A stretch of DNA of 64,000 nt, taken from contig NZ_VOIW01000003.1 in assembly GCF_009659625.1 (NCBI RefSeq), forward strand, positions 1 to 64,000. The letters run 5' to 3'. This document shows positions 17,227 to 26,016 of this stretch, piece by piece (positions within the stretch are counted from its first letter, which is position 1; every line of letters starts with the position of its first letter). Both the position numbers and the translations under genes were made by a program. Under the pieces are notes generated by a model. The model made no database searches. It saw only the letters and a program-made list of their open reading frames with translations, and was not told the DNA's origin. Source of the stretch: Pseudomonas haemolytica. GTDB lineage: Bacteria > Pseudomonadota > Gammaproteobacteria > Pseudomonadales > Pseudomonadaceae.

Positions 17227-18612
17227 ATGCGTCGCCTGTTACTCGCCTGCCTGCTCCTAGGCTCGGCACACACATTCGCCTTTGACCGCCTGCAAGTCGA
17301 GGGCTACACCTTGCCCAACGGCCTGCAACTGCTGCTCAAGCCGGGCACCGAACGCGGGCACGTAGCCATTCGCCTGGTGGTGGGCGTGGGCCTGGATGAT
17401 TTCGGTTGTGAAGACAAAGAGCTGCCGCACCTGCTTGAACACCTGCTGTTCAGCGGCATCGACGGCGGAGGGGAAGGTGACCTGGAAGACCGCATGCAAG
17501 CCCTGGGCGGCGAGTGGAACGCCTATACCAGCAACGCCGACACCACCTTCGTGATCGAGGCCCCCGCGCAAAACCAGCGCAAGGTGCTGGACCTGCTGCT
17601 GGCTATCCTCACCCGTACGCAACTGACCGACGCCCATATCAACGCCGCCAAGCAGGTGGTCGAGCGTGAAGACGGCGGCCATTACTCCCATTTGCAACGC
17701 CTGCTGGACCGCCAGGACCTCGGCCACAACGCCAGCAACCAATTGGCTGTCGAACTGGGCCTCAAATGCACCGAACGCGCCGAGGCCAATCACCTGACCC
17801 GCGATCAGCTGGAAGGGGTGCGCAAGCACTGGTACGCACCGAACAACATGACCTTGATCATCGTTGGCGACCTCGACAAATTGCTGCCCGCCTATCTGGA
17901 ACGCACCTTCGGCCAACTCGACCCTGTGGAACCCAGCGAACATCGGCCGCTCCCGGAGATCCAGCACACCGCCGCCAGCCACCGCGACCTGATCCGCGGC
18001 TGGGTCGGCGACGGCGCCAAGCTGCACTGGCTGTTCCCCGAGCCGGTGCTGGACGACCAGCATGATGAAACCTACGACCTGCTAAAGGATTACCTCGACT
18101 GGGCGCTGTACCGGCAACTACGCCTCAAGCACGGTTTGTCCTACGGCCCGTGGACTGAACGCGAAGTGCTCGGCGGCGTCGGTTTCCTGAGCCTGAATGC
18201 CGACCTCGAACGGGAAAATGTCCCTGAGGCCGAACAGGTTCTGCAAGACCTCAAGGCAAAACTGCTCAAGGACGGGCTGGACCCAACGGTATTCGCCCGC
18301 CTGCAACAAGCCGCCATTGCCCGTCAAGCCTGGGCCGTTCAGGGCAACAGTGCGTTGGCGGACTATTATTGGAGTGCCTCAGGCGACTACGCCGATGGTC
18401 ATTTCAGTGACCCGGTCAAACGCATCAAAGCCGTGAGCTTGGCGCAAACCAACCAGGCCCTGCGTGAGGTGTTTAAACACTCGGGTTACTGGCGCATCGA
18501 AAAGCCGCTGCTTAGCTATGACGCGCTGACCTGGATCGGCGCGGGCGTGCTTGGCCTGATCGCCATAGTGTTGATCGCCGTTCGGCGTTATCGCCAACGG
18601 ATCGTGGAATGA
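17227..18612 (+). CDS. M16 (insulinase/pitrilysin-like) peptidase with C-terminal membrane anchor
   Basis: 461 residues. A signal peptide (to about residue 17) is followed by an M16 catalytic domain with the inverted zinc motif HLLEH (H68, E71, H72) and the later Glu in AAKQVVEREDGGH. An M16 inactive-half domain follows. The end (about 433-455, WIGAGVLGLIAIVLIAVRRY) is a single membrane helix with a basic stop, so the enzyme should face the periplasm. Classical M16 bacterial enzymes usually lack such a tail. AGGAAG lies 6 nt before the start. Confidence 0.85.
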   Translation: MRRLLLACLLLGSAHTFAFDRLQVEGYTLPNGLQLLLKPGTERGHVAIRLVVGVGLDDFGCEDKELPHLLEHLLFSGIDGGGEGDLEDRMQALGGEWNAYTSNADTTFVIEAPAQNQRKVLDLLLAILTRTQLTDAHINAAKQVVEREDGGHYSHLQRLLDRQDLGHNASNQLAVELGLKCTERAEANHLTRDQLEGVRKHWYAPNNMTLIIVGDLDKLLPAYLERTFGQLDPVEPSEHRPLPEIQHTAASHRDLIRGWVGDGAKLHWLFPEPVLDDQHDETYDLLKDYLDWALYRQLRLKHGLSYGPWTEREVLGGVGFLSLNADLERENVPEAEQVLQDLKAKLLKDGLDPTVFARLQQAAIARQAWAVQGNSALADYYWSASGDYADGHFSDPVKRIKAVSLAQTNQALREVFKHSGYWRIEKPLLSYDALTWIGAGVLGLIAIVLIAVRRYRQRIVE

Positions 18613-18681
18613 GGCACCGGACCCAGGGCTAAGACGTTATTCTGTCTGGGATTTTTTCCTACAAAGACTGCGAACCGCCGA

Positions 18682-19713
18682 ATGCCTAACCTGACCCACT
18701 TAATCCAGCGCATCCTCGAACTGATGAAGCGCTACCCAGGGGTGATAGCACTCGGCGGTTTCATCTCGGGTGTGGGCAGCTTCATCCTCGTGGACCGCCA
18801 GCAGGGCATGGCCAGTTGGATCGCGGTGATCATGCTCGTGAGTTGGCTGTGGCTGATGCTGGAGAACAGCTTCACCCAGCTGTTCACCAAGGTCTTCAAG
18901 CGCGAAATCCCTGAACCGCTGCTGCGCTACGCCACCCAGATGATCCACCAGGAAAGTCTGTTTTTCGTCTTGCCATTCTTTTTCGTTACCACGGCCTGGA
19001 ACAGCGGCCAATCGCTGTTCACCGGCCTGCTCGGCGCGGCGGCGCTGGTGTCGATCATCGACCCGCTGTACTACAAGTGGCTGGCACCCAAGCGCTCGCT
19101 GTTCCTGGCCCTGCACACCCTGACTTTGTTTGCCGCGTTGCTCACCGCGCTGCCGATCATCCTGCACCTGACCACTGCCCAGAGCTACAAACTGGCGCTC
19201 GGCGTTGCCATGGTTCTGTCGATCCCAAGCCTGGCCGTCAGCCTGCCGCTGCGCAGCCTCAAAGGCTGGGCAATGCTACTGGGAGTCACCGTCGCCATCG
19301 GCTGCGCCGGCTGGTTCCTGCGCAGTTGGGTACCACCCGCCACCCTGTGGATGACCGAAGTGGCGATCAGCACCCAGCTACAAGACCGCACACCGGGCGA
19401 TGACCTCAAGGAAGTCACCGCCGACCAGTTGCGCAGCGGTGGGCTGTACGCCTACACCGCGATCAACGCCCCGCGTGGGTTGGATGAGCGGATCTACCAT
19501 GTGTGGAAATTCAACGGCCAGGAAGTCGACCGCATTGCCCTGGATATCCATGGTGGGCGCAAGGAGGGCTACCGCGCCTGGACCCACAAGCAGAACTTCC
19601 CGGGTGACGCCGTGGGGCGCTGGCAAGTGCAGGTACTTACCGAAGACGGGCAAGTCATCGGCGTATTGCGCTTCAAGGTGATAGACGCAGCACAAGCGGA
19701 CAACCCAAAGTAG
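18682..19713 (+). CDS. DUF5924/DUF2914 membrane protein
   Basis: 343 residues. The N-terminal 220 hold about seven hydrophobic helices (DUF5924-like). The C-terminal 120 form a soluble domain with the DUF2914 pattern GLYAYTAINAPRGLDERIYHVWKF and GRWQVQVLTEDGQVIGVLRFKV. Function unknown. It lies 69 bp after the M16 gene and may be co-transcribed with it and the ABC genes that follow. Confidence 0.8.
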   Translation: MPNLTHLIQRILELMKRYPGVIALGGFISGVGSFILVDRQQGMASWIAVIMLVSWLWLMLENSFTQLFTKVFKREIPEPLLRYATQMIHQESLFFVLPFFFVTTAWNSGQSLFTGLLGAAALVSIIDPLYYKWLAPKRSLFLALHTLTLFAALLTALPIILHLTTAQSYKLALGVAMVLSIPSLAVSLPLRSLKGWAMLLGVTVAIGCAGWFLRSWVPPATLWMTEVAISTQLQDRTPGDDLKEVTADQLRSGGLYAYTAINAPRGLDERIYHVWKFNGQEVDRIALDIHGGRKEGYRAWTHKQNFPGDAVGRWQVQVLTEDGQVIGVLRFKVIDAAQADNPK

Positions 19714-19767
19714 GCCCGTTCGTGCTATTACGTAGGAACTGTGGATAGCCAAACAAGCTCGGAGCTT

Positions 19768-20916
19768 ATGACCACTCGCACGACGGCCGGCGCGGCCCAT
19801 CTTGATACGTCCAGCACCCCACCGTTGCTGCGGATTACCGGCGACTGGACGCTTGCCCACTACGCCAATCTGAAGAAGCTGTCGGGCACACTCGACGGCC
19901 AATACGACGCTGGCGCCCGTATTGACCTCAACGGCCTTGGCGCTCTGGATACCGCCGGTGCCTCGCTGCTGGTGGAACTGCTGGGCCCCGAGCGCATCGA
20001 GCACTCCGCCGAGCAGACCGATTGCAGCCTGCCAGCCGCCGACCGCGCACTGCTCAAGACCGTCTACCGCTCCCTGAATGATTTCTGCGTGCCGATCAAA
20101 GAGCCAGAAGAGGCCGTCGGCATTCAGGTGATGGCACGCATCGGCCGCGCCGTGGACACCGTTTGGCAAGACGCCATGAAGCTGTTGGGCTTTATCGGCC
20201 TGATCCTCGAAACCTTCGCCCGTGGCGTACTGCGCCCCAAGCGCTGGCGCCTGACGCCCATGGTCGCGCATATCGAACAGACTGGCCTCGACGCAGCGCC
20301 TATCGTCGCCTTGCTGACCTTCCTGGTCGGCGCGGTAGTGGCGTTTCTCGGCGCTACGGTACTCAAGAGTTTCGGCGCGACGATTTTTACCGTGGACCTG
20401 GTGGCGTTCTCCTTCCTGCGAGAGTTCGGTGTATTGCTCACCGCGATCCTGATCGCCGGCCGAACCGCCAGTGCGTTCACCGCACAAATCGGTTCAATGA
20501 AAGCCAATGAAGAAATCGACGCCATCCGTACCCTGGGCCTGGACCCCATGGAGCTGTTGGTATTGCCGCGGGTTCTGGCGCTGCTGGTGGCGCTGCCAAT
20601 GCTGACCTTCCTGGCGATGCTCTCGGGGATTGTCGGGGGTGGCGTGGTGTGCGCCGTGGCGCTGGATATTTCACCGGCGATGTTCCTCTCGCTGCTGCAA
20701 TCGGACATTGGCGTGCAGCATTTTCTGGTGGGCATGGTGAAAGCGCCGATCTTCGCTTTCCTGATCGCGGCCATTGGCTGCCTGGAAGGCTTCAAGGTCA
20801 GCGGCAGCGCCGAGTCAGTGGGCGCGCATACCACCTCCAGCGTGGTGCAATCGATTTTTGTGGTGATCGTACTGGATGCGGTCGCCGCGATGTTTTTCAT
20901 GGAGATGGGCTGGTGA
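19768..20916 (+). CDS. MlaE-family ABC lipid transporter permease with N-terminal STAS domain
   Basis: 382 residues. Residues 20-100 resemble a STAS domain (LRITGDWTLAHYANLKKL and DLNGLGALDTAGASLLVEL), the role played by separate MlaB in the canonical system. The rest is an MlaE permease (FGATIFTVDLVAFSFLREFG and AQIGSMKANEEIDAIRTLGL). A GTG at 19741 is an alternative start; 19768 is chosen for its ATG with a nearby GGAG, though spacing is short for both. It begins a four-gene MCE transporter operon. Confidence 0.88.
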   Translation: MTTRTTAGAAHLDTSSTPPLLRITGDWTLAHYANLKKLSGTLDGQYDAGARIDLNGLGALDTAGASLLVELLGPERIEHSAEQTDCSLPAADRALLKTVYRSLNDFCVPIKEPEEAVGIQVMARIGRAVDTVWQDAMKLLGFIGLILETFARGVLRPKRWRLTPMVAHIEQTGLDAAPIVALLTFLVGAVVAFLGATVLKSFGATIFTVDLVAFSFLREFGVLLTAILIAGRTASAFTAQIGSMKANEEIDAIRTLGLDPMELLVLPRVLALLVALPMLTFLAMLSGIVGGGVVCAVALDISPAMFLSLLQSDIGVQHFLVGMVKAPIFAFLIAAIGCLEGFKVSGSAESVGAHTTSSVVQSIFVVIVLDAVAAMFFMEMGW

Positions 20917-21716
20917 GTCGTCTACACCGTACGCCCACTGAGGCGGTGATTGAAGTACGCGGCCTGTGCAACCGCTTTGGCAGCCAGAGCGTGCACGAGA
21001 ACCTCGACCTGGATTTGTACAAGGGCGAAATCCTGGCAGTGGTCGGCGGCTCCGGCAGCGGTAAGTCCGTGCTGCTGCGCAGCATCGTCGGCCTGCGTCG
21101 CCCAAGCGAAGGTGAAGTGCGGGTATTTGGCAAGAACCTGCCGAGCCTGCCTGAGCATGAACGCTCGCTGGTGGAGCGGCGCTTTGGCGTGCTGTTCCAG
21201 AAGGGCGCGCTGTTTTCCTCGCTGACCGTCACCGAGAATGTCGCCCTGCCATTGATTGAACACGCGGGCCTCAGCCGCGCCGACGCCGAGCACTTGGCGG
21301 CGGTCAAGCTGGCCCTGGCAGGGCTGCCGCTGTCGGCGGCCGACAAATACCCGGCCTCATTGTCCGGCGGCATGGTCAAGCGTGCGGCATTGGCCCGTGC
21401 GCTGGCATTGGACCCGGATATCCTATTCCTCGACGAACCCACCGCCGGCCTCGACCCGATTGGCGCGGCGCAGTTCGACCAATTGATCCTGACCCTGCGC
21501 GATGCGTTGGGTTTGAGTGTGTTCCTGGTCACCCATGACCTCGACACGCTGTACACCATCACCGACCGCGTGGCGGTGCTGGCGCAAAAGAAAGTACTGG
21601 TGGCCGACGCCATCGATGTCGTCTCGGAAACGGACGACCCCTGGATTCATGAATATTTCCACGGCCCCCGGGGCCGCGCGGCATTGGATGCCGCTCAATC
21701 GCTCAACGAGGTATGA
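20913..21716 (+). CDS. MlaF-family ABC transporter ATPase
   Basis: 267 residues. Walker A GGSGSGKS, ABC signature LSGGMVKRAALARAL, Walker B ILFLDEPTAGLD and the switch His in VFLVTHDLD are all present. It drives lipid movement through the adjacent MlaE-like permease. The GTG start overlaps the permease stop by 4 bp (GTGA), so translation is coupled. Confidence 0.92.
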   Translation: MSRLHRTPTEAVIEVRGLCNRFGSQSVHENLDLDLYKGEILAVVGGSGSGKSVLLRSIVGLRRPSEGEVRVFGKNLPSLPEHERSLVERRFGVLFQKGALFSSLTVTENVALPLIEHAGLSRADAEHLAAVKLALAGLPLSAADKYPASLSGGMVKRAALARALALDPDILFLDEPTAGLDPIGAAQFDQLILTLRDALGLSVFLVTHDLDTLYTITDRVAVLAQKKVLVADAIDVVSETDDPWIHEYFHGPRGRAALDAAQSLNEV

Positions 21717-21717
21717 C

Positions 21718-22656
21718 ATGGAAACCCGAGCCCATCATGTGATGATCGGACTGTTCAGCGTAATCGTGGTGGTCGGCGCAATGCTGTTCGGCCTATGGCT
21801 GGCCAAGTCCAGCGTCGACAGCGCCTTCCGGGATTACGAGGTGGTGTTCAACGAGGCGGTCAGCGGCCTGTCCCAGGGCAGCTCGGTGCAGTACAGCGGG
21901 ATCAAGGTGGGTGACGTCACCAGCCTGCGCCTGGACCCCAGCGACCCACGTCGCGTCCTCGCACGCATCCGCCTGGCCGGGCAGACGCCGATCAAGGAGG
22001 ACACCCAAGCCAAGCTGGCGCTGACCGGCATCACCGGCACCTCGATCATCCAGCTCAGTGGCGGCACCCCACAGAGCCCGGAGCTCAAGGGCAAGAACGG
22101 TAACCTGCCGGAAATCATCGCGTCGCCATCGCCCATCGCACGACTGCTCAATAACAGCAACGACCTGATGACCAGCATCAACCTGCTGCTGCACAACGCC
22201 AACCACATGTTCTCCCGGGAAAACGTCGAACGCCTGAGCAACACCTTGGACAACTTGCAGCAAACCACTGGCGCCATCGCCGAGCAACGTGGCGATATCA
22301 AGGTGGTGATGCAGCAACTGATGCAGGTGAGCAAACAGGCCGGCGCCGCGCTCGAGCAAACCACCGTGCTGATGCGCAGCGCCAATGGCTTGCTCAATGA
22401 GCAAGGCAAGCAAGCCTTCGGCAGCGCCGAGCAGGCGATGAAATCCCTGGAACAAAGCACCGCCACGATCAACACCTTGCTGACCAACAATCAGGATTCG
22501 GTGAACAGCGGCATGCAGGGCCTCAACGAACTGGCGCCAGCGGTGCGCGAGCTGCGTGAAACCCTCGGCTCGCTGCGCGCCATCTCCCGCCGCCTGGAAG
22601 CCAACCCCAGCGGTTACCTGCTGGGCAGCGACAAGAACAAGGAGTTCACGCCATGA
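21718..22656 (+). CDS. MCE-domain (MlaD-like) substrate-binding protein
   Basis: 312 residues. An N-terminal membrane anchor (about 8-30) is followed by an MCE domain (VVFNEAVSGLSQGSSVQYSG, LALTGITGTSIIQLSGG), then a long helical, heptad-like C-terminal region (about 150-300). This is longer than canonical MlaD and suggests a periplasmic tube or coiled coil, as in other MCE proteins. It is followed by a lipoprotein gene with a 4-bp overlap. Confidence 0.9.
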   Translation: METRAHHVMIGLFSVIVVVGAMLFGLWLAKSSVDSAFRDYEVVFNEAVSGLSQGSSVQYSGIKVGDVTSLRLDPSDPRRVLARIRLAGQTPIKEDTQAKLALTGITGTSIIQLSGGTPQSPELKGKNGNLPEIIASPSPIARLLNNSNDLMTSINLLLHNANHMFSRENVERLSNTLDNLQQTTGAIAEQRGDIKVVMQQLMQVSKQAGAALEQTTVLMRSANGLLNEQGKQAFGSAEQAMKSLEQSTATINTLLTNNQDSVNSGMQGLNELAPAVRELRETLGSLRAISRRLEANPSGYLLGSDKNKEFTP

Positions 22657-23264
22657 AGCGTGCTTACCAAATGATCGCCCCTGTGGCTCTGGCACTGGTC
22701 AGTGCGTGTTCAATCCTGCCCAAGCCGGACCCATCGGACGTGTACCGCCTGGTATCTGCCCAGCCCATCACTCAAGGCGCACCGGTAAGTTGGTCATTGC
22801 GGGTGAGCAAACCCCAGACCAGCGAGTTTCTCGACAGCCCACGCATTGCCGTGGTGCCGCACGGTAATTTGATCAGCAGCTATGCAAGCTCACGCTGGAG
22901 CGATCCAACCCCAGTGCTGCTACGCAATCGGTTTATAGACGGCTTCCAGCGCGATGGTCGGGTGACGCTGCTGAGTACCGATGAGACCAATCTGCAAGCC
23001 GACTATGAGCTGGGCGGGCAGTTGCAGGCGTTTCAGAGTGAGTATCGTGGCACCGCGGTGGAAGTAGTGATTCGCCTCGACGCACGGCTGGTGCGCGGGA
23101 GTGATCAGCGGATTATTGCCAGCCGGCGGTTTGAGGTCAGGCAGCCGGTGAGCGACACCAAAGTGCCGGCGGTGGTGGAAGGATTTGGGCAGGCAGGGGA
23201 TCAGTTGAATAAGCAGGTGGTGGATTGGGTGGTGGCGCAGGGCAACACTGCCTCTAAACACTGA
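22653..23264 (+). CDS. ABC-type transport auxiliary lipoprotein (PqiC-like)
   Basis: 203 residues with a lipoprotein signal: hydrophobic stretch then LVSAC (Cys about residue 19). The mature domain fits the ABC_trans_aux/PqiC family. In this operon it most likely receives or hands over lipids at the outer membrane. No mlaC-like gene is present, so this cluster is a different MCE system from the canonical Mla pathway. Confidence 0.85.
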   Translation: MKRAYQMIAPVALALVSACSILPKPDPSDVYRLVSAQPITQGAPVSWSLRVSKPQTSEFLDSPRIAVVPHGNLISSYASSRWSDPTPVLLRNRFIDGFQRDGRVTLLSTDETNLQADYELGGQLQAFQSEYRGTAVEVVIRLDARLVRGSDQRIIASRRFEVRQPVSDTKVPAVVEGFGQAGDQLNKQVVDWVVAQGNTASKH

Positions 23265-23271
23265 TGGCCTC

Positions 23272-23346
23272 ATCGGGAGCAAGCCCCCTCCCACATTTGA
23301 CTGTGTTCACAAATCAAAATGTGAGAGGGGGCTTGCTCCCGATAGC
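23272..23346. repeat. Inverted REP pair
   Basis: ATCGGGAGCAAGCCCCCTCC and its inverted partner GAGGGGGCTTGCTCCCGAT face each other across about 30 bp. It lies between the convergent lipoprotein and SpmAB-like genes and may also help end transcription. Confidence 0.9.
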
Positions 23347-23356
23347 AATCAAAGCC

Positions 23357-24586
23357 TCAACCAAAAAACCAGTAGCACACCGAAATAGCCGCAACGACAC
23401 CGGCAAACTCCGCCAGCAATGCACAGCCAACGGCATGCCGCGCGCGCTGGATACCTACCGAACCGAAGTACACCGCCAACACATAGAACGTGGTCTCGGT
23501 ACTGCCCTGAATCGTAGCCGCCACCAACGCCGGGAAGCTGTCCACCCCCTGGGTCTGCATGGTCTCGATCAGCATCGCCCGCGCCGCACTCCCTGAGAAC
23601 GGCTTGACCATCGCAGTCGGCAGCGCGTCGACAAAACGCGTGTCCATACCGGTCCAGGCCACCACATGGCGAATTCCTTCCAGACCGAAGTCCAAGGCAC
23701 CCGAGGCGCGCAACACGCCAACGGCACACAGCATCGCGACCAGATAGGGCAACAGGTTCTTGGCAACGTCGAAGCCTTCCTTGGCGCCTTCGACAAAGGC
23801 CTCATACACCTTGACCTTGCGCAAGGCACCGATCACCAAGAACAACATGATCAAGCCAAACAGCGTGAGGTTACCCAGTATCGACGACAAACCGGCCAGC
23901 GCCGTGGCCGAGAGTGTCGCCAGCAGCGCCATGAAGCCACCCAGCACCAACGCGCCAGGGATCAGATAGGCCAGCACCACCGGGTCCCACAGCCGCAGGC
24001 GCTGCATCACTGCCACCGACAGCAGGCCCACCAGGGTCGAAGCGCTGGTAGCCAGCAGGATCGGCAGGAACACCAGGGTCGGGTCGGCAGCGCCTTGCTG
24101 GGCGCGGTACATGAAGATGGTCACCGGCAACAGCGTCAGCGAGGACGCATTGAGCACCAGGAACAGAATCTGCGCGTTGCTCGCCGTATTGGGGATGGGG
24201 TTGAGTTCCTGCAGCGCTTTCATGGCTTTCAGGCCAATGGGCGTGGCGGCGTTGTCCAGGCCCAGGCCGTTGGCGGCGAAGTTGAGGGTGATCAAGCCGA
24301 TGGCGGGGTGGCCGGCGGGCACTTCCGGCATCAGGCGGCGAAACAGCGGGCCAAGGGCCTTGGCCAGCCAATCGACGATGCCGGCTTTTTCGGCAATACG
24401 CAAAAAGCCCAGCCATAAGGTCAGGGTACCGAACAGCAGCACCATCACTTCCACCGACAATTTGGCCATGGCGAAAATGCTTTCCACCATCGCTGCGAAA
24501 ATCCCGGCGTTACCGCCCACCAGCCATTGCGCCAGTGCTGACACCATTGCCACGACAAAGAAGCCAAGCCACAGGCCATTGAGCAT
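23357..24586 (-). CDS. SpmA-SpmB fusion-like membrane protein (nucleoside recognition/Gate domain)
   Basis: 409 residues with about ten hydrophobic helices. The first half resembles SpmA (TLTLWLGFLRIAEKAGIVD and NFAANGLGLDNAATPIGLKA). The second resembles SpmB (GAKEGFDVAKNLLPYLVAML and ATIQGSTETTFYVLAVYFGS). In spore formers these are two proteins; in Pseudomonas the fused form has no established role and may be a transporter. Confidence 0.85.
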   Translation of the reverse strand: MLNGLWLGFFVVAMVSALAQWLVGGNAGIFAAMVESIFAMAKLSVEVMVLLFGTLTLWLGFLRIAEKAGIVDWLAKALGPLFRRLMPEVPAGHPAIGLITLNFAANGLGLDNAATPIGLKAMKALQELNPIPNTASNAQILFLVLNASSLTLLPVTIFMYRAQQGAADPTLVFLPILLATSASTLVGLLSVAVMQRLRLWDPVVLAYLIPGALVLGGFMALLATLSATALAGLSSILGNLTLFGLIMLFLVIGALRKVKVYEAFVEGAKEGFDVAKNLLPYLVAMLCAVGVLRASGALDFGLEGIRHVVAWTGMDTRFVDALPTAMVKPFSGSAARAMLIETMQTQGVDSFPALVAATIQGSTETTFYVLAVYFGSVGIQRARHAVGCALLAEFAGVVAAISVCYWFFG

Positions 24587-24640
24587 CAGTTAAATCCCCC
24601 GAAAGATGGGGCGAATGATAACGGGGCTGGCAGAAACGAC

Positions 24641-24664
24641 AAACCCCGGAATTATCCGGGGTTT
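24641..24664 (-). terminator. Terminator of gltP
   Basis: Perfect 10-bp inverted repeat AAACCCCGGA-ATTA-TCCGGGGTTT, 20 bp after the gltP stop on the minus strand; the T-run after it is short. Confidence 0.7.
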
Positions 24665-24684
24665 GCGTCAGCGCAATCGTGGCA

Positions 24685-26016
24685 TCAGCCGCGAGTAGTC
24701 TCGCCGGCCGGCAGGGCTTCCTTGCTGCGCCAGTGCGGCAGGGAGTTCCAGTAGCGTTCGCCCTTCGCGTCGTCGTACATACCTTCCCAACGGGAGATAA
24801 CCAGCACGGCCAAGGCGTTGCCGATCACGTTCAGCGCGGTACGTGCCATGTCCATCACACGGTCCACACCGGCGATAAATGCCAAGCCTTCCAGCGGGAT
24901 GCCTACGCTGCCCAAGGTGGCCAGCAGTACCACGAAGGACACACCTGGCACGCCTGCGATGCCTTTGGAGGTAACCATCAGGGTCAGTACCAGCATCAGT
25001 TGCTGGCCGATCGACAGATCGATGCCATACAGCTGGGCGATAAAGATCGCGGCGATGCTCTGGTACAGGGTCGAACCGTCGAGGTTGAATGAGTAACCGG
25101 TCGGCACCACGAAGCTGCAGATCGCCTTCGGCGCGCCGTAGGCTTCCATCTTCTCGATCACACGTGGCAGCACGGTTTCGGAACTGGCAGTGGAGTAAGC
25201 CAGCACCAGCTCATCCTTGAAGATGCGCATCACTTTCAGGATCGAGAAGCCGAACAGGCGGGCGATCAAGCCCAGAACCGCAAAGGCGAAGAACAGGATC
25301 GCGACGTAAACCAGGATAACCAGCTTGGCCAGCGGCAGCAGGGAGGCAAAACCGAAGTTGGCGACGGTTACCGCGATCAGGGCAAACACGCCGATAGGGG
25401 CGTACTTCATGATCATGTGGGTAACTTTGAACATGCTTTCGGACACGCCCTGGAACATCGTCACCAAGGGCTCGCGCAGCTCTGGCTTGAGGCTCGACAA
25501 GCCCAGGCCGAACAACACGGAGAAGAAGATGATCGGCAGCATCTCGCCACGGGCAACCGCCGCGAAGATGTTCGATGGGATCAGGTTGAGGATGGTCTCG
25601 ATGAAGGCATGTTCATGCTGCACCTCGGCGGCAGTCGCCTGGTACTTGGAGATATCGACGGTACCCAGGGTACTCATGTCGATGCCAGCGCCCGGGTGGA
25701 ACAGGTTGGCCAGCAATAGGCCGACCACAATGGCGATGGTGGTGACCACTTCGAAGTAAAGAATGGTTTTGACACCGATGCGACCGAGTTTTTTCGCATC
25801 ACCTACCCCGGCAATGCCGACGATCAGCGAGGAAATCACAATCGGGATCACGATCATCTTGATCAGGCGGATAAAGATATCGCCTGCCGGCTGCAACACA
25901 TTGCTGATCCACCAGGCCTTTTCAGCACTGAAATGGTTGAGCACTGCACCGATTGCGATCCCCAGTACCAAACCGATGAGGATCTGCCAGGCGAGGCTTA
26001 GCTTTGCCTTCTTCAT
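24685..26016 (-). CDS. gltP: Glutamate/aspartate:proton symporter
   Basis: 443-residue dicarboxylate/amino acid:cation symporter of the DAACS family. The first half has the IRLIKMIVIPIVISSLIVGI helix. The serine-rich re-entrant loop is YSTASSETVLPRVIE, and the conserved FVVPTGYSFNLDGSTLYQ and TSKGIAGVPGVSFVVL follow. Highest resemblance is to GltP rather than DctA. Single gene with its own terminator. Confidence 0.9.
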   Translation of the reverse strand: MKKAKLSLAWQILIGLVLGIAIGAVLNHFSAEKAWWISNVLQPAGDIFIRLIKMIVIPIVISSLIVGIAGVGDAKKLGRIGVKTILYFEVVTTIAIVVGLLLANLFHPGAGIDMSTLGTVDISKYQATAAEVQHEHAFIETILNLIPSNIFAAVARGEMLPIIFFSVLFGLGLSSLKPELREPLVTMFQGVSESMFKVTHMIMKYAPIGVFALIAVTVANFGFASLLPLAKLVILVYVAILFFAFAVLGLIARLFGFSILKVMRIFKDELVLAYSTASSETVLPRVIEKMEAYGAPKAICSFVVPTGYSFNLDGSTLYQSIAAIFIAQLYGIDLSIGQQLMLVLTLMVTSKGIAGVPGVSFVVLLATLGSVGIPLEGLAFIAGVDRVMDMARTALNVIGNALAVLVISRWEGMYDDAKGERYWNSLPHWRSKEALPAGETTRG

